A stretch of 64,000 bases of DNA from Eledone cirrhosa (taxonomy: Eukaryota; Mollusca; Cephalopoda; Octopoda; Eledonidae). Positions 9,397-23,700 of this stretch are shown here, in pieces. The notes beneath the pieces were generated by a model, which searched no databases, was not told the DNA's origin, and saw only the letters and a list, made by a program, of their open reading frames with translations. The stretch is from positions 116,253,302 to 116,317,301 of the forward strand of contig OZ024744.1 of NCBI GenBank assembly GCA_964016885.1, in the 5' to 3' direction. Position numbers and translations under genes: made by a program. Numbering within the stretch: position 1 is the stretch's first letter; each line of letters starts with the position of its first letter.

Positions 9397-10926
9397 ATTG
9401 TTCGCCGATTCGAACTTTCGGACAAATCTCGTTACCTTTGCAGTTTCGTAATCTGCGGCGCGAGTTTAAATGGATATTTACTGTCGCTGCCTTGCCGTAT
9501 CCGATTCTAGGCGCGGATTTTCTCTACCATTTTTCATTGACGGTGGACCTTCGTGGTAAACGCCTAATTGATGGCATCACGGGATTAACTGTTGTTGGCA
9601 AGGCAGCAGGAGTTCCAACGGTTAGCCCGACATCTTTTCTTGCTAACACCGGTGATCCTTTCCCTGCGTTGTTGAACTCGTTCCCGCAACTGACTCGGGG
9701 AAATTTTCGATTTGATGAACCAACTCATACCACGGAGCACTTCATATCTATAACTGGTGCTCCCGCTTTTTCTCGTCCTCGTCGCTTGCCTCCGGACAAA
9801 CTCAAAGCAGCACGATCAGAGTTTGATCATATGCTGCAAATGGGGATTATTCGTCCGTCCACGAGCCCGTGGGCGTCCCCATTACACATGGTACCGAAAG
9901 CGAATGGCGATTGGAGACCTACTGGAGATTATCGACGCCTGAATCCGATAACGGTACCGGACCGTTATCCTATCCCTCATCTGCAAGACTTTGCGTCTTC
10001 GTTGCAGGGATGCAAGATATTCTCCAAACTGGATTTAATTGGTGCGTACCATCAAATTCCTGTCCATAAAAATGACATTCCAAAAACGGCTATAGTTACG
10101 CCATTTGGGTCTTTCGAGTTTTTGACTATGCCGTTCGGATTAAGGAATGCCGCTAGTACTTTTCAGCGGTTTATGGATGAGGTTACTCGCGGCCTCGATT
10201 TCGTCTATACCTATATTGACGATCTGCTCATTGCTAGTTCTTCTCCAGAGCAGCATACGCACCATTTGAATCTTCTTTTCCGCCGATTGAAGGCGTATAA
10301 CGTGCAGCTTAATGCACCCAAATGTGTTTTTGGTGCTGAGTCACTGACTTTCTTGGGTCACGTCATCGATGCTGACGGTATTCGACCCCAGCCTGAGCGA
10401 GTTAAGGTCATAGAGGATTTGCCTCCACCGACCTCACTACGTCAGTTACGCCAGTTCTTAGGTCTGGTTAACTTTTATAGGCGTTTCGTGCCAAATTGTG
10501 CAAAATTGCTTTTCTCCCTGACAGAAATTTTGAAAAATTGTCGGAGGAAGAACAAAGATATTTCTTTGACAGACACTCAACTTGCTGATTTTCAGCACGC
10601 CAAAACTGTTTTGGCTAATGCTTCGTTACTGACTCACCCGGTACCCGGTGCAAAGCTAATGCTTTGTGTTGATGCATCGGATATCGCTGTGGGCGCAGTA
10701 CTACAGCAAAACATCAATGGTTACCAGCAACCGCTGGAGTTTTTTTCCAAAAAGCTAAATCCTGCTGAGACGCGCTACAGCACCTTTGGAAGAGAGCTTT
10801 TAGCCATCTATTTGGCCGTGAAACATTTTTCACATGTGCTAGAGGGTAGACAATTTACTATCCTCACTGACCATAAACCATTGACTTTTGCTTTGAGACG
10901 AGACACCTTGATTTCATATCAGCTAG
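9315..10926 (+). pseudogene. pol: Protease C-terminal half, RT and partial RNase H, Gypsy copy 2
   Basis: One frame runs through the protease end, the whole RT (catalytic YIDD at 10212-10223) and into RNase H (CVDASD and LTDHKPLTF blocks). At 10508-10514 the T run has four T, keeping the frame that copy 1 lost, so here RT and RNase H are fused as expected. The reading frame is wrecked after about 10898 by a 31-bp deletion, then a 342-bp deletion, and then passes into satellite. The residues read after that point are not element protein. Integrase is absent. Confidence 0.9.
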
Positions 10927-13900
10927 TATACTGGAGTAATGTGAAATGAAGTGTCTTGTTTTCAAGAACACAACACACAACCCAGTCTAACACCCTTACC
11001 ACTAGGCCACCACATACCTCCACTGTAGTATACTGTAGTAATGTGAAATGAAGTGTTTTGTTCAAGAACACAACACACACCCCAGCCTAACACCCTTACC
11101 ACGAGGCCATCACATGCCTCCACTGTAGTATACTGGAGTAATGTGAGATGATGTGTCTTGTTCAAGAACACAATACACAACCCAGTCTAACACCCTACCA
11201 CTAGGCCACTCCATACCTCCACTGCAATATACTGGAGTAATGTGATATGAAGTGTTTTGTTCAAGAACACAACACACAACCCAGTCTAACACCCTTACCA
11301 CTAGGTCACATACCTCCACTGTAGTATACTGTAGTAATGTGAAATGAAGTGTCTTGCTCAAGAACACAACACACAACCCAGTCTAACACCCTTACCACTA
11401 GGTCACCACATACCTCCACTGTAGTATACTGGAGCAATGTGAAATGTTTTGTTCAAGTACACAACACACAACCCAGTCTAATAACCTTACCACTAGGCCA
11501 CCACATACCTCCACTGTAGTATACTGGAGTAATGTGAAATGTAGTGTTTTGTTCAAGAACACAACACACAACACAGTCTAACACCCTTACCACTAGGCCA
11601 CCACATACCTCCACTGTAGTATAATGTTATGTGAAATGAAGTGTCTTGTTCAAGAACACAACACACAACCCATCCTAATACCCTTACCACTAGGCCATCA
11701 CATACATCCACTGTAGTATACTGGAGTAATGTGAAATGAAGTGTTTTGTTCAAGAACACAACACACAACCCAGTCTAACTCCCTTACCACTAGGCCACAA
11801 CATACCTCCACTGTAGTATACTGGAGTAATGTGAAATGAAGTGTTTTGTTCAAGAACACAACACACAACCCAGTCTAAAACCCTTACCATTAGGCCACCC
11901 CATACCTCCACTATAGTATACTGGAGTAATGTAAATGAAGTGTCTTGTTCAAGAACACAACACACAACCCAGTCTAACTCCCTTACCACTAGGCCACCAC
12001 ATACCGCCACTGTAGTATACTGGAGTAATGTGAAATGAAGTGTTTTGTTCAAGAACATAACACACAACCCAGTCTAACAACCTTACCACTAGGTCACATA
12101 CCTCCACTGTAGTATACTGGAGTAATGTGAAATGAAGTGTCTTGTTCAAGAATACAACACACAACCCAGTCTAATAACCTTAGCACTAGGTCACCACTTA
12201 CCTCCCCTGTAGTATACTGGGGTAATGTGAAATGTAGTGTTTTGTTCAAGAACACAACACACAACCCAGTCTAACACCCTTACCACTAGGCCACCATATA
12301 CCTCCACTGTAGTATACTGGAGCAATGTGAAATGAAGTGCCTTGTTCAAGAACACAACACACAACCCAGTCTAACACCCTTACCACTAGGCCACCACATA
12401 CCTCCACGGTAGTATAATGGAGTAATGTGAAATGTTGTGTTTTGTTCAAGAACACAACACACAACCCAGTCTAACACCCTTACCACTAGGCCACCACATA
12501 CCTCCACGGTAGTATAATGGAGTAATGTGAAATGTTGTGTTTTGTTCAAGAACACAACACACAACCCAGTCTAACACCCTTACCACTAGGCCACCACATA
12601 CCTCCACTGTAGTATACTGGAGTAATGTGAAATGAAGTGTTTTGTTCAAGAACACAACACACAACCCAGTCTAGGCCACCACATACCTCCACTGTAGTAT
12701 ACTGGTGTAATATGAAATGAAGTGTTTTTTTCAAGAACACAAAACAGAACCCAGTCTAACAACCTTACAAATAGGCCACCACATACCTCCACTGTAGTAT
12801 ACTGGAGTAATGTGAAATGAAGTGTCTTGTTCAAGAACACAACACACTATACAGTCTAACACCCTTACCACTAGGCCACCACATACCCCGACTAGTATAC
12901 TGGAGTAATGTGAAATGTGGTGTTTTGTTCAAGAACACAACACACAACCCAGTCTAACACCCTTACCACTAGGCCACCACATACCTCCACTGTAGTATAC
13001 GGGAGTAATGAGAAATGAAGTGTTCAAGAACACAACACAGAGCTCAGTCTAACAACCTTACCACTAGGCCACCACATACCTCCACGGTAGTATAATGGAG
13101 TAATGTGAAATGTAGTGTTTTGTTCAAGAACACAACACACAACCCAGTCTAACACCCTTACCACTAGGCCACGACATACCTCCACTGTAGTATACTGGAG
13201 TAATGTGAAATGTAGTGTTTTGATCAAGAACACAACACACAACCCAGTCTAATACCTTACCACTAGGCCACCACATACCTCCACGGTAGTATACTGGAGT
13301 AATGTGAAATGAAGTGTTTTGTTCAAGAACACAATACACAACCCAGTCTAACACCCTTACCACTAGGCCACCACATACCACCACTGTAGTATACTGGAGT
13401 AATGTGAAATGTAGTGTTTTTTTCAAGAACACAACACACAATCCAGTATAACACCCTTACCAATAGGCCACCACAGACCTCCACTGTAGTATACTGGTGT
13501 AATATGAAATGAAGTGTTTAGTTCAAGAACACAACACACAAACCAGTCTAACACCCTTACTACTAGGCCACCACATAACTCCACTGTAGGATACTGGAGT
13601 AATGTGAAATGTAGTGTTTTGTTCAAGAACACAACACACAACCCAGTCTAACACCCTTACCACTATGCCACCACATACCTCCACTGTAGTATACTGGAGC
13701 TATGTAAAATGTTTTGTTCAAGAACACAACACAGAAGCCAGTCTAACACCCTTGCCAATAGGCCACCACAGACCTCCACTGTAGTATACTGGTGTAATAT
13801 GAAATGAAGTGTTTTGTTCAAGAACACAACACACAACCCAGTCTAACACCCTTACCATTAGGCCACCCCATACCTCCACTATAGTATACTGGAGTAATGT

Positions 13901-14738
13901 AAATGAAGTGTCTTGTTCAAGAACACAACACACAACCCAGTCTAACTCCCTTACCACTAGGCCACCACATACCTCCACTGTAGTATACTGGAGTAATGTG
14001 AAATGTAGTGTTTTGTTCAAGAACACAACACACAACCCAGTCTAACAGCCTTACTACTAGGCCACCACATACCTCCACTGTAGTATACTGGAGTAATGTG
14101 AAATGTAGTGTTTTTTTCAAGAACACAACACACAATCCAGTATAACACCCTCACCACTATGCCTTCACATACCTCCACCGTAGGATACTGGAGCAATGTA
14201 AAATGTTTTGTTCAAGAACACAACACACAAGCCAGTCTAACACCCTTACCAACAGGCCACCACAGACCTCCACTGTAGTATACTGGTGTAATATGAAATG
14301 AAGTGTTTAGTTCAAGAACACAACACACAAACCAGTGTAACACCCTTACCACTAGGCCACCACATACCTCCACGGTAGTATAATGGAGTAATGTGAAATG
14401 TAGTGTTTTGTTCAAGAACATAACACATAACCCAGTCTAACACCTTTACCACTAGGCCACCACATACCTCCACTGTAGTATACTGGAGTAATGTGAAATG
14501 TAGTGTTTTGTTCAAGAACACAACACACAACCCAGTCTAACACCCTTACCACTATGCCACCACATACCTCCACTAGTATACTGGAGCTATGTGAAATGTT
14601 TTGTTCAAGAACACAACACACAAGCCAGTCTAACACCCTTACCAATAGGCCACCACAGACCTCCACTGTAGTATACTGGTGTAATATGAAATGAAGTGTT
14701 TAGTTCAAGAACACAACACACAAACCAGTCTAACACCC

Positions 14739-17700
14739 TTACCAATAGGCCACCACAGACCTATACTGTAGTAATGTGAAATGAAGTGTCTTGTTCAAGA
14801 ATACAACACTACCCAATCTAACACCCTTACCACTAGGCCACCACATACCTCCACTGTAGTATACTGGAGTAATGTGAAATGAAGTGTTTTGTTCAAGAAC
14901 ACAACACACAACCCAGTCTAACACCCTTACCATTAGGCCACCCCATACCTCCACTATAGTATACTGGAGTAATGTAAATGAAGTGTCTTGTTCAAGAACA
15001 CAACACACAACCCAGTCTAACTCCCTTACCACTAGGCCACCACATACCGCCACTGTAGTATACTGGAGTAATGTGAAATTAAGTGTCTTGTTCAAGGACA
15101 CAACACACAACCCAGTCTAACACCCTTACCACTAGGCCACCACATACCTCCACGGTAGTATAATGGAGTAATGTGAAATGTTGTGTTTTGTTCAAGAACA
15201 CAACACACAACCCAGTCTAACACCCTTACCACTAGGCCACCACATACCTCCACTGTAGTATACTGGAGTAATGTGAAATGAAGTGTTTTTTTCAAGAACA
15301 CAAAACAGAACCCAGTCTAACAACCTTACAAATAGGCCACCACATACCTCCACTGTAGTATACTGGAGTAATGTGAAATGAAGTGTCTTGTTCAAGAACA
15401 CAACACACAACCCAGTCTAACACCCTTACCACTAGGCCACCACATACCTCCACTGTAGTATACAGTTGTAATGTGAAATGTAGTGTTTTGATCAAGAACA
15501 CATCACACAACCCAGTCTAATACCTTACCACTAGGCCACCACATACCTCCACGGTAGTATACTGGAGTAATGTGAAATGCAGTGTTTTGTTCAAGAACAC
15601 AACACACAACCCAGTCTAACACCCTTACCACTAGGCCACCACATACCTCCACTTTAGTATACTGGAGTAATGTGAAATGAAGTGTTTTGTTCAAGAACAC
15701 AATACACAACCCAGTCTAACACCCTTACCACTAGGCCACCACATACCCCCACTGTAGTATACTGGTGTAATTTGAAATGTAGTGTTTTGTTCAAGAACAC
15801 AACACACAACCCAGTCTAACAGCCTTACTACTAGGCCACCACATACCTCCACTGTAGTATACTGGAGTAATGTGAAATGTAGTGTTTTTTTCAAGAACAC
15901 AACACACAATCCAGTATAACACCCTTACCACTATGCCTTCACATACCTCCACCGTAGGATACTGGAGCAATGTAAAATGTTTTGTTCAAGAACACAACAC
16001 ACAAGCCAGTCTAACACTCTTACCAATAGGCCACCACAGACCTCCACTGTAGTATACTGGTGTAATATGAAATGAAGTGTTTAGTTCAAGAACACAACAC
16101 ACAAACCAGTCTAACACCCTTACTACTAGGCCACCACATACCTCTACTGTAGGATACTGGAGTAATGTGAAATGTAGTGTTTTGTTCAAGAACACAACAC
16201 ACAACCCAGTCTAACACCCTTACCACTATGCCACCACATACCTCCACTTTAGTATACTGGAGCTATGTAAAATGTTTTGTTCAAGAACACAACACAGAAG
16301 CCAGTCTAACACCCTTGCCAATAGGCCACCACAGACCTCCACTGTAGTATGCTGGTGTAATATGAAATGAAGTGTTTAGTTCAAGAACACAACACACAAA
16401 CCAGTCTAACACCCTTACCAATAGGCCACCACAGACCTCCACTGTAGTATACTGGTGTAATGTGAAATGAAGTGTTTTGTTCAAGAACACAACACACAAC
16501 CCAGTCTAACACCCTTACCATTAGGCCACCCCATACCTCCACTATAGTATACTGGAGTAATGTAAATGAAGTGTCTTGTTCAAGAACACAACACACAACC
16601 CAGTCTAACTCCCTTACCACTAGGCCACCACATACCTCCACTGTAGTATACTGGAGTAATGTGAAATGTAGTGTTTTGTTCAAGAACACAACACACAACC
16701 CAGTCTAACAGCCTTACTACTAGGCCACCACATACCTCCACTGTAGTATACTGGAGTAATGTGAAATGTAGTGTTTTTTTCAAGAACACAACACAATCCA
16801 ATCTAACACCATTACCACTAGGCCACTACATACCTCCACTGTAGTATACTGGAGTAATATGAAATGAAGTGTTTAGTTCAAGAACACAACACACAAACCA
16901 GTCTAACACTCTTACCAATAGGCCACCACAGACCTATACTGTAGTAATGTGAAATGAAGTGTCTTGTTCAAGAATACAACACTACCCAATCTAACACCCT
17001 TACCACTAGGCCACCACATACCTCCACTGTAGTATACTGGAGTAATGTGAAATGAAGTGTTTTGTTCAAGAACACAACACACAACCCAGTCTAACACCCT
17101 TACCATTAGGCCACCCCATACCTCCACTATAGTATACTGGAGTAATGTAAATGAAGTGTCTTGTTCAAGAACACAACACACAACCCAGTCTAACTCCCTT
17201 ACCACTAGGCCACCACATACCGCCACTGTAGTATACTGGAGTAATGTGAAATTAAGTGTCTTGTTCAAGGACTCAACACACAGCCCAGTCTAACACCCTT
17301 ACCACTAGGCCACCACATACCTCCACTGTAGTATACTGGAGCAATGTGAAATGAAGTGTTTTGTTCAAGAACACAACACAATCCAATCTAACACCATTAC
17401 CACTAGGCCACTACATACCTCCACAGACCTATACTGTAGTAATGTGAAATGAAGTGTCTTGTTCAAGAATACAACACTACCCAATCTAACACCATTACCA
17501 CTAGGCCACTACATACCTCCACTGTAGTATACTGGAGTAATGTGAAATGTAGTGTTTTGTTCAAGAACACAACACACTATACAATCTAACACCCTTACCA
17601 CTAGGCCACTACATACCTCCACTGTAGTATACTGGAGTAATGTGAAATGTAGTGTTTTGTTCAAGAACACAACACACAACCCAATCTAACACCCTTACCA

Positions 17701-20700
17701 CTAGGCCACCACATACCTCCACTGTAGTATACTGGTGTAATATGAAATGAAGTGTTTTGTTCAAGAACACAAAACACAAGCCAGTCTAGCACCCTTACCA
17801 CTAGGCCACGACATACCTCCACTGTAGTATTCTGGAGTAATGTGAAATGTAGTGTTTTGATCAAGAACACAACACACAACCCACTCTAGCACCCTTACCA
17901 CTAGGCCACCACATACCTCCACGGTAGTATAATGGTGTAATATGAAATGAAGTGTTTAGTTCAAGAACACAACACACAATCCAGTGTAACACCCTTACCA
18001 CTATGCCACCACATACCCCCACTGTAGTTTACTGGAGCAATGTGAAATGTAGTGTTTTGTTCAAGAACACAACACACAACCCAGTCTAATACCTTACCAC
18101 TAGGCCACCACATACCTCCACGGTAGTATACTGGAGTAATGTGAAATGCAGTGTTTTGTTCAAGAACACAACACACAACCCAATCTAACACCCTTACCAC
18201 TAGGCCACCACATACCTCCACTTTAGTATACTGGAGTAATGTGAAATGAAGTGTTTTGTTCAAGAACACAATACACAACCCAGTCTAACACCCTTACCAC
18301 TAGGCCACCACATACCCCCACTGTAGTATACTGGATTAATGTGAAATGTAGTGTTTTTTTCAAGAACACAACACACAATCCAGTATAACACCCTTACCAC
18401 TATGCCTTCACATACCTCCACCGTAGGATACTGGAGCAATGTAAAATGTTTTGTTCAAGAACACAACACACAAGCCAGTCTAACACTCTTACCAATAGGC
18501 CACCACAGACCTCCACTGTAGTATACTGGTGTAATATGAAATGAAGTGTTTAGTTCAAGAACACAACACACAAACCAGTCTAACACCCTTACTACTAGGC
18601 CACCACATACCTCCACTGTAGTATACTGGAGTAATGTGAAATATAGTGTTTTGTTCAAGAACACAACACACAACCCAGTCTAACACCCTTACCACTATGC
18701 CACCACATACCTCCACTGTAGTATACTGGAGCTATGTGAAATGTTTTGTTCAAGAACACAACACACAAGCCAGTCTAACACCCTTACCAATAGGCCACCA
18801 CAGACCTCCACTGTAGTATACTGGTGTAATATGAAATGAAGTGTTTAGTTCAAGAACACAACACACAAACCAGTCTAACACCCTTACCAATAGGCCACCA
18901 CAGACCTCCACTGTAGTATACTGGTGTAATATGAAATGAAGTGTTTAGTTCAAGAACACAACACACAACTCAGTCTAACACCCTTACCACTAGGTCACAT
19001 ACCTCATCTGTAGTATACTGTAGTAATGTGAAATGAAGTGTCTTGTTCAAGAATACAACACAACCCAATCTAACACCCTTACCACTAGGCCACCACATAC
19101 CTCCACTGTAGTATACTGGAGTAATGTGAAATGAAGTGTTTTGTTCAAGAACACAACACACAACCCAGTCTAACAGCCTTACTACTAGGCCACCACATAC
19201 CTCCACTGTAGTATACTGGAGTAATGTGAAATGTAGTGTTTTTTTCAAGAACACAACACACAATCCAGTATAACACCCTTACCACTATGCCTTCACATAC
19301 CTCCACCGTAGGATACTGGAGCAATGTAAAATGTTTTGTTCAAGAACACAACACACAAGCCAGTCTAACACCCTTACCAACAGGCCACCACAGACCTCCA
19401 CTGTAGTATACTGGTGTAATATGAAATGAAGTGTTTAGTTCAAGAACACAACACACAAACCAGTGTAACACCCTTACCACTAGGCCACCACATACCTCCA
19501 CGGTAGTATAATGGAGTAATGTGAAATGTAGTGATTTGTTCAAGAACATAACACATAACCCAGTCTAACACCTTTACCACTATGCCACCACATACCTCCA
19601 CTAGTATACTGGAGCTATGTGAAATGTTTTGTTCAAGAACACAATACACAAGCCAGTCTAACACCCTTACCAATAGGCCACCACAGACCTCCACTGTAGT
19701 AATGTGAAATGAAGTGTCTTGTTCAAGAATACAACACTACCCAATCTAACACCCTTACCACTAGGCCACCACATACCTCCACTGTAGTATACTGGAGTAA
19801 TGTGAAATGAAGTGTTTTGTTCAAGAACACAACACACAAACCAGTCTAACACCCTTACCAATAGGCCACCACAGACCTATACTGTAGTAATGTGAAATGA
19901 AGTGTCTTGTTCAAGAATACAACACTACCCAATCTAACACCCTTACCACTAGGCCACCACATACCTCCACTGTAGTATACTGGAGTAATGTGAAATGAAG
20001 TGTTTTGTTCAAGAACACAACACACAACCCAGTCTAACACCCTTACCATTAGGCCACCCCATACCTCCACTATAGTATACTGGAGTAATGTAAATGAAGT
20101 GTCTTGTTCAAGAACACAACACACAACCCAGTCTAACTCCCTTACCACTAGGCCACCACATACCGCCACTGTAGTATACTGGAGTAATGTGAAATTAAGT
20201 GTCTTGTTCAAGGACACAACACACAACCCAGTCTAACACCCTTACCACTAGGCCACCACATACCTCCACGGTAGTATAATGGAGTAATGTGAAATGTTGT
20301 GTTTTGTTCAAGAACACAACACACAACCCAGTCTAACACCTTTACCACTAGGCCACCACATACCTCCACGGTAGTATAATGGAGTAATGTGAAATGTTGT
20401 GTTTTGTTCAAGAACACAACACACAACCCAGTCTAACACCCTTACCACTAGGCCACCACATACCTCCACTGTAGTATACTGGAGTAATGTGAAATGAAGT
20501 GTTTTTTTCAAGAACACAAAACAGAACCCAGTCTAACAACCTTACAAATAGGCCACCACATACCTCCACTGTAGTATACTGGAGTAATGTGAAATGAAGT
20601 GTCTTGTTCAAGAACACAACACACAACCCAGTCTAACACCCTTACCACTAGGCCACCACATACCTCCACTGTAGTATACAGTTGTAATGTGAAATGTAGT

Positions 20701-23700
20701 GTTTTGATCAAGAACACATCACACAACCCAGTCTAATACCTTACCACTAGGCCACCACATACCTCCACGGTAGTATACTGGAGTAATGTGAAATGCAGTG
20801 TTTTGTTCAAGAACACAACACACAACCCAGTCTAACACCCTTACCACTAGGCCACCACATACCTCCACTTTAGTATACTGGAGTAATGTGAAATGAAGTG
20901 TTTTGTTCAAGAACACAATACACAACCCAGTCTAACACCCTTACCACTAGGCCACCACATACCCCCACTGTAGTATACTGGTGTAATTTGAAATGTAGTG
21001 TTTTGTTCAAGAACACAACACACAACCCAGTCTAACAGCCTTACTACTAGGCCACCACATACCTCCACTGTAGTATACTGGAGTAATGTGAAATGTAGTG
21101 TTTTTTTCAAGAACACAACACACAATCCAGTATAACACCCTTACCACTATGCCTTCACATACCTCCACCGTAGGATACTGGAGCAATGTAAAATGTTTTG
21201 TTCAAGAACACAACACACAAGCCAGTCTAACACTCTTACCAATAGGCCACCACAGACCTCCACTGTAGTATACTGGTGTAATATGAAATGAAGTGTTTAG
21301 TTCAAGAACACAACACACAAACCAGTCTAACACCCTTACTACTAGGCCACCACATACCTCTACTGTAGGATACTGGAGTAATGTGAAATGTAGTGTTTTG
21401 TTCAAGAACACAACACACAACCCAGTCTAACACCCTTACCACTATGCCACCACATACCTCCACTTTAGTATACTGGAGCTATGTAAAATGTTTTGTTCAA
21501 GAACACAACACAGAAGCCAGTCTAACACCCTTGCCAATAGGCCACCACAGACCTCCACTGTAGTATGCTGGTGTAATATGAAATGAAGTGTTTAGTTCAA
21601 GAACACAACACACAAACCAGTCTAACACCCTTACCAATAGGCCACCACAGACCTCCACTGTAGTATACTGGTGTAATGTGAAATGAAGTGTTTTGTTCAA
21701 GAACACAACACACAACCCAGTCTAACACCCTTACCATTAGGCCACCCCATACCTCCACTATAGTATACTGGAGTAATGTAAATGAAGTGTCTTGTTCAAG
21801 AACACAACACACAACCCAGTCTAACTCCCTTACCACTAGGCCACCACATACCTCCACTGTAGTATACTGGAGTAATGTGAAATGTAGTGTTTTGTTCAAG
21901 AACACAACACACAACCCAGTCTAACAGCCTTACTACTAGGCCACCACATACCTCCACTGTAGTATACTGGAGTAATGTGAAATGTAGTGTTTTTTTCAAG
22001 AACACAACACAATCCAATCTAACACCATTACCACTAGGCCACTACATACCTCCACTGTAGTATACTGGAGTAATATGAAATGAAGTGTTTAGTTCAAGAA
22101 CACAACACACAAACCAGTCTAACACTCTTACCAATAGGCCACCACAGACCTATACTGTAGTAATGTGAAATGAAGTGTCTTGTTCAAGAATACAACACTA
22201 CCCAATCTAACACCCTTACCACTAGGCCACCACATACCTCCACTGTAGTATACTGGAGTAATGTGAAATGAAGTGTTTTGTTCAAGAACACAACACACAA
22301 CCCAGTCTAACACCCTTACCATTAGGCCACCCCATACCTCCACTATAGTATACTGGAGTAATGTAAATGAAGTGTCTTGTTCAAGAACACAACACACAAC
22401 CCAGTCTAACTCCCTTACCACTAGGCCACCACATACCGCCACTGTAGTATACTGGAGTAATGTGAAATTAAGTGTCTTGTTCAAGGACTCAACACACAGC
22501 CCAGTCTAACACCCTTACCACTAGGCCACCACATACCTCCACTGTAGTATACTGGAGCAATGTGAAATGAAGTGTTTTGTTCAAGAACACAACACAATCC
22601 AATCTAACACCATTACCACTAGGCCACTACATACCTCCACAGACCTATACTGTAGTAATGTGAAATGAAGTGTCTTGTTCAAGAATACAACACTACCCAA
22701 TCTAACACCATTACCACTAGGCCACTACATACCTCCACTGTAGTATACTGGAGTAATGTGAAATGTAGTGTTTTGTTCAAGAACACAACACACTATACAA
22801 TCTAACACCCTTACCACTAGGCCACTACATACCTCCACTGTAGTATACTGGAGTAATGTGAAATGTAGTGTTTTGTTCAAGAACACAACACACAACCCAA
22901 TCTAACACCCTTACCACTAGGCCACCACATACCTCCACTGTAGTATACTGGTGTAATATGAAATGAAGTGTTTTGTTCAAGAACACAAAACACAAGCCAG
23001 TCTAGCACCCTTACCACTAGGCCACGACATACCTCCACTGTAGTATTCTGGAGTAATGTGAAATGTAGTGTTTTGATCAAGAACACAACACACAACCCAC
23101 TCTAGCACCCTTACCACTAGGCCACCACATACCTCCACGGTAGTATAATGGTGTAATATGAAATGAAGTGTTTAGTTCAAGAACACAACACACAATCCAG
23201 TGTAACACCCTTACCACTATGCCACCACATACCCCCACTGTAGTTTACTGGAGCAATGTGAAATGTAGTGTTTTGTTCAAGAACACAACACACAACCCAG
23301 TCTAATACCTTACCACTAGGCCACCACATACCTCCACGGTAGTATACTGGAGTAATGTGAAATGCAGTGTTTTGTTCAAGAACACAACACACAACCCAAT
23401 CTAACACCCTTACCACTAGGCCACCACATACCTCCACTTTAGTATACTGGAGTAATGTGAAATGAAGTGTTTTGTTCAAGAACACAATACACAACCCAGT
23501 CTAACACCCTTACCACTAGGCCACCACATACCCCCACTGTAGTATACTGGATTAATGTGAAATGTAGTGTTTTTTTCAAGAACACAACACACAATCCAGT
23601 ATAACACCCTTACCACTATGCCTTCACATACCTCCACCGTAGGATACTGGAGCAATGTAAAATGTTTTGTTCAAGAACACAACACACAAGCCAGTCTAAC

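Larger units (their letters stand above)
7355..10926 (+). mobile_element. Ty3/Gypsy retrotransposon, copy 2, 3'-truncated
   Basis: It is collinear with copy 1 at an offset of about 7577-7582 bp: complete 5' LTR, primer site, leader, gag, protease, RT and the beginning of RNase H. The integrase, 3' UTR and 3' LTR are gone. The last recognisable element bases are ATCAGCTAG at 10918-10926, which in copy 1 lie at 3713-3721. Two internal deletions and the final jump into satellite all occur at short shared sequences. Sequence agreement with copy 1 is very high throughout. Confidence 0.92.
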
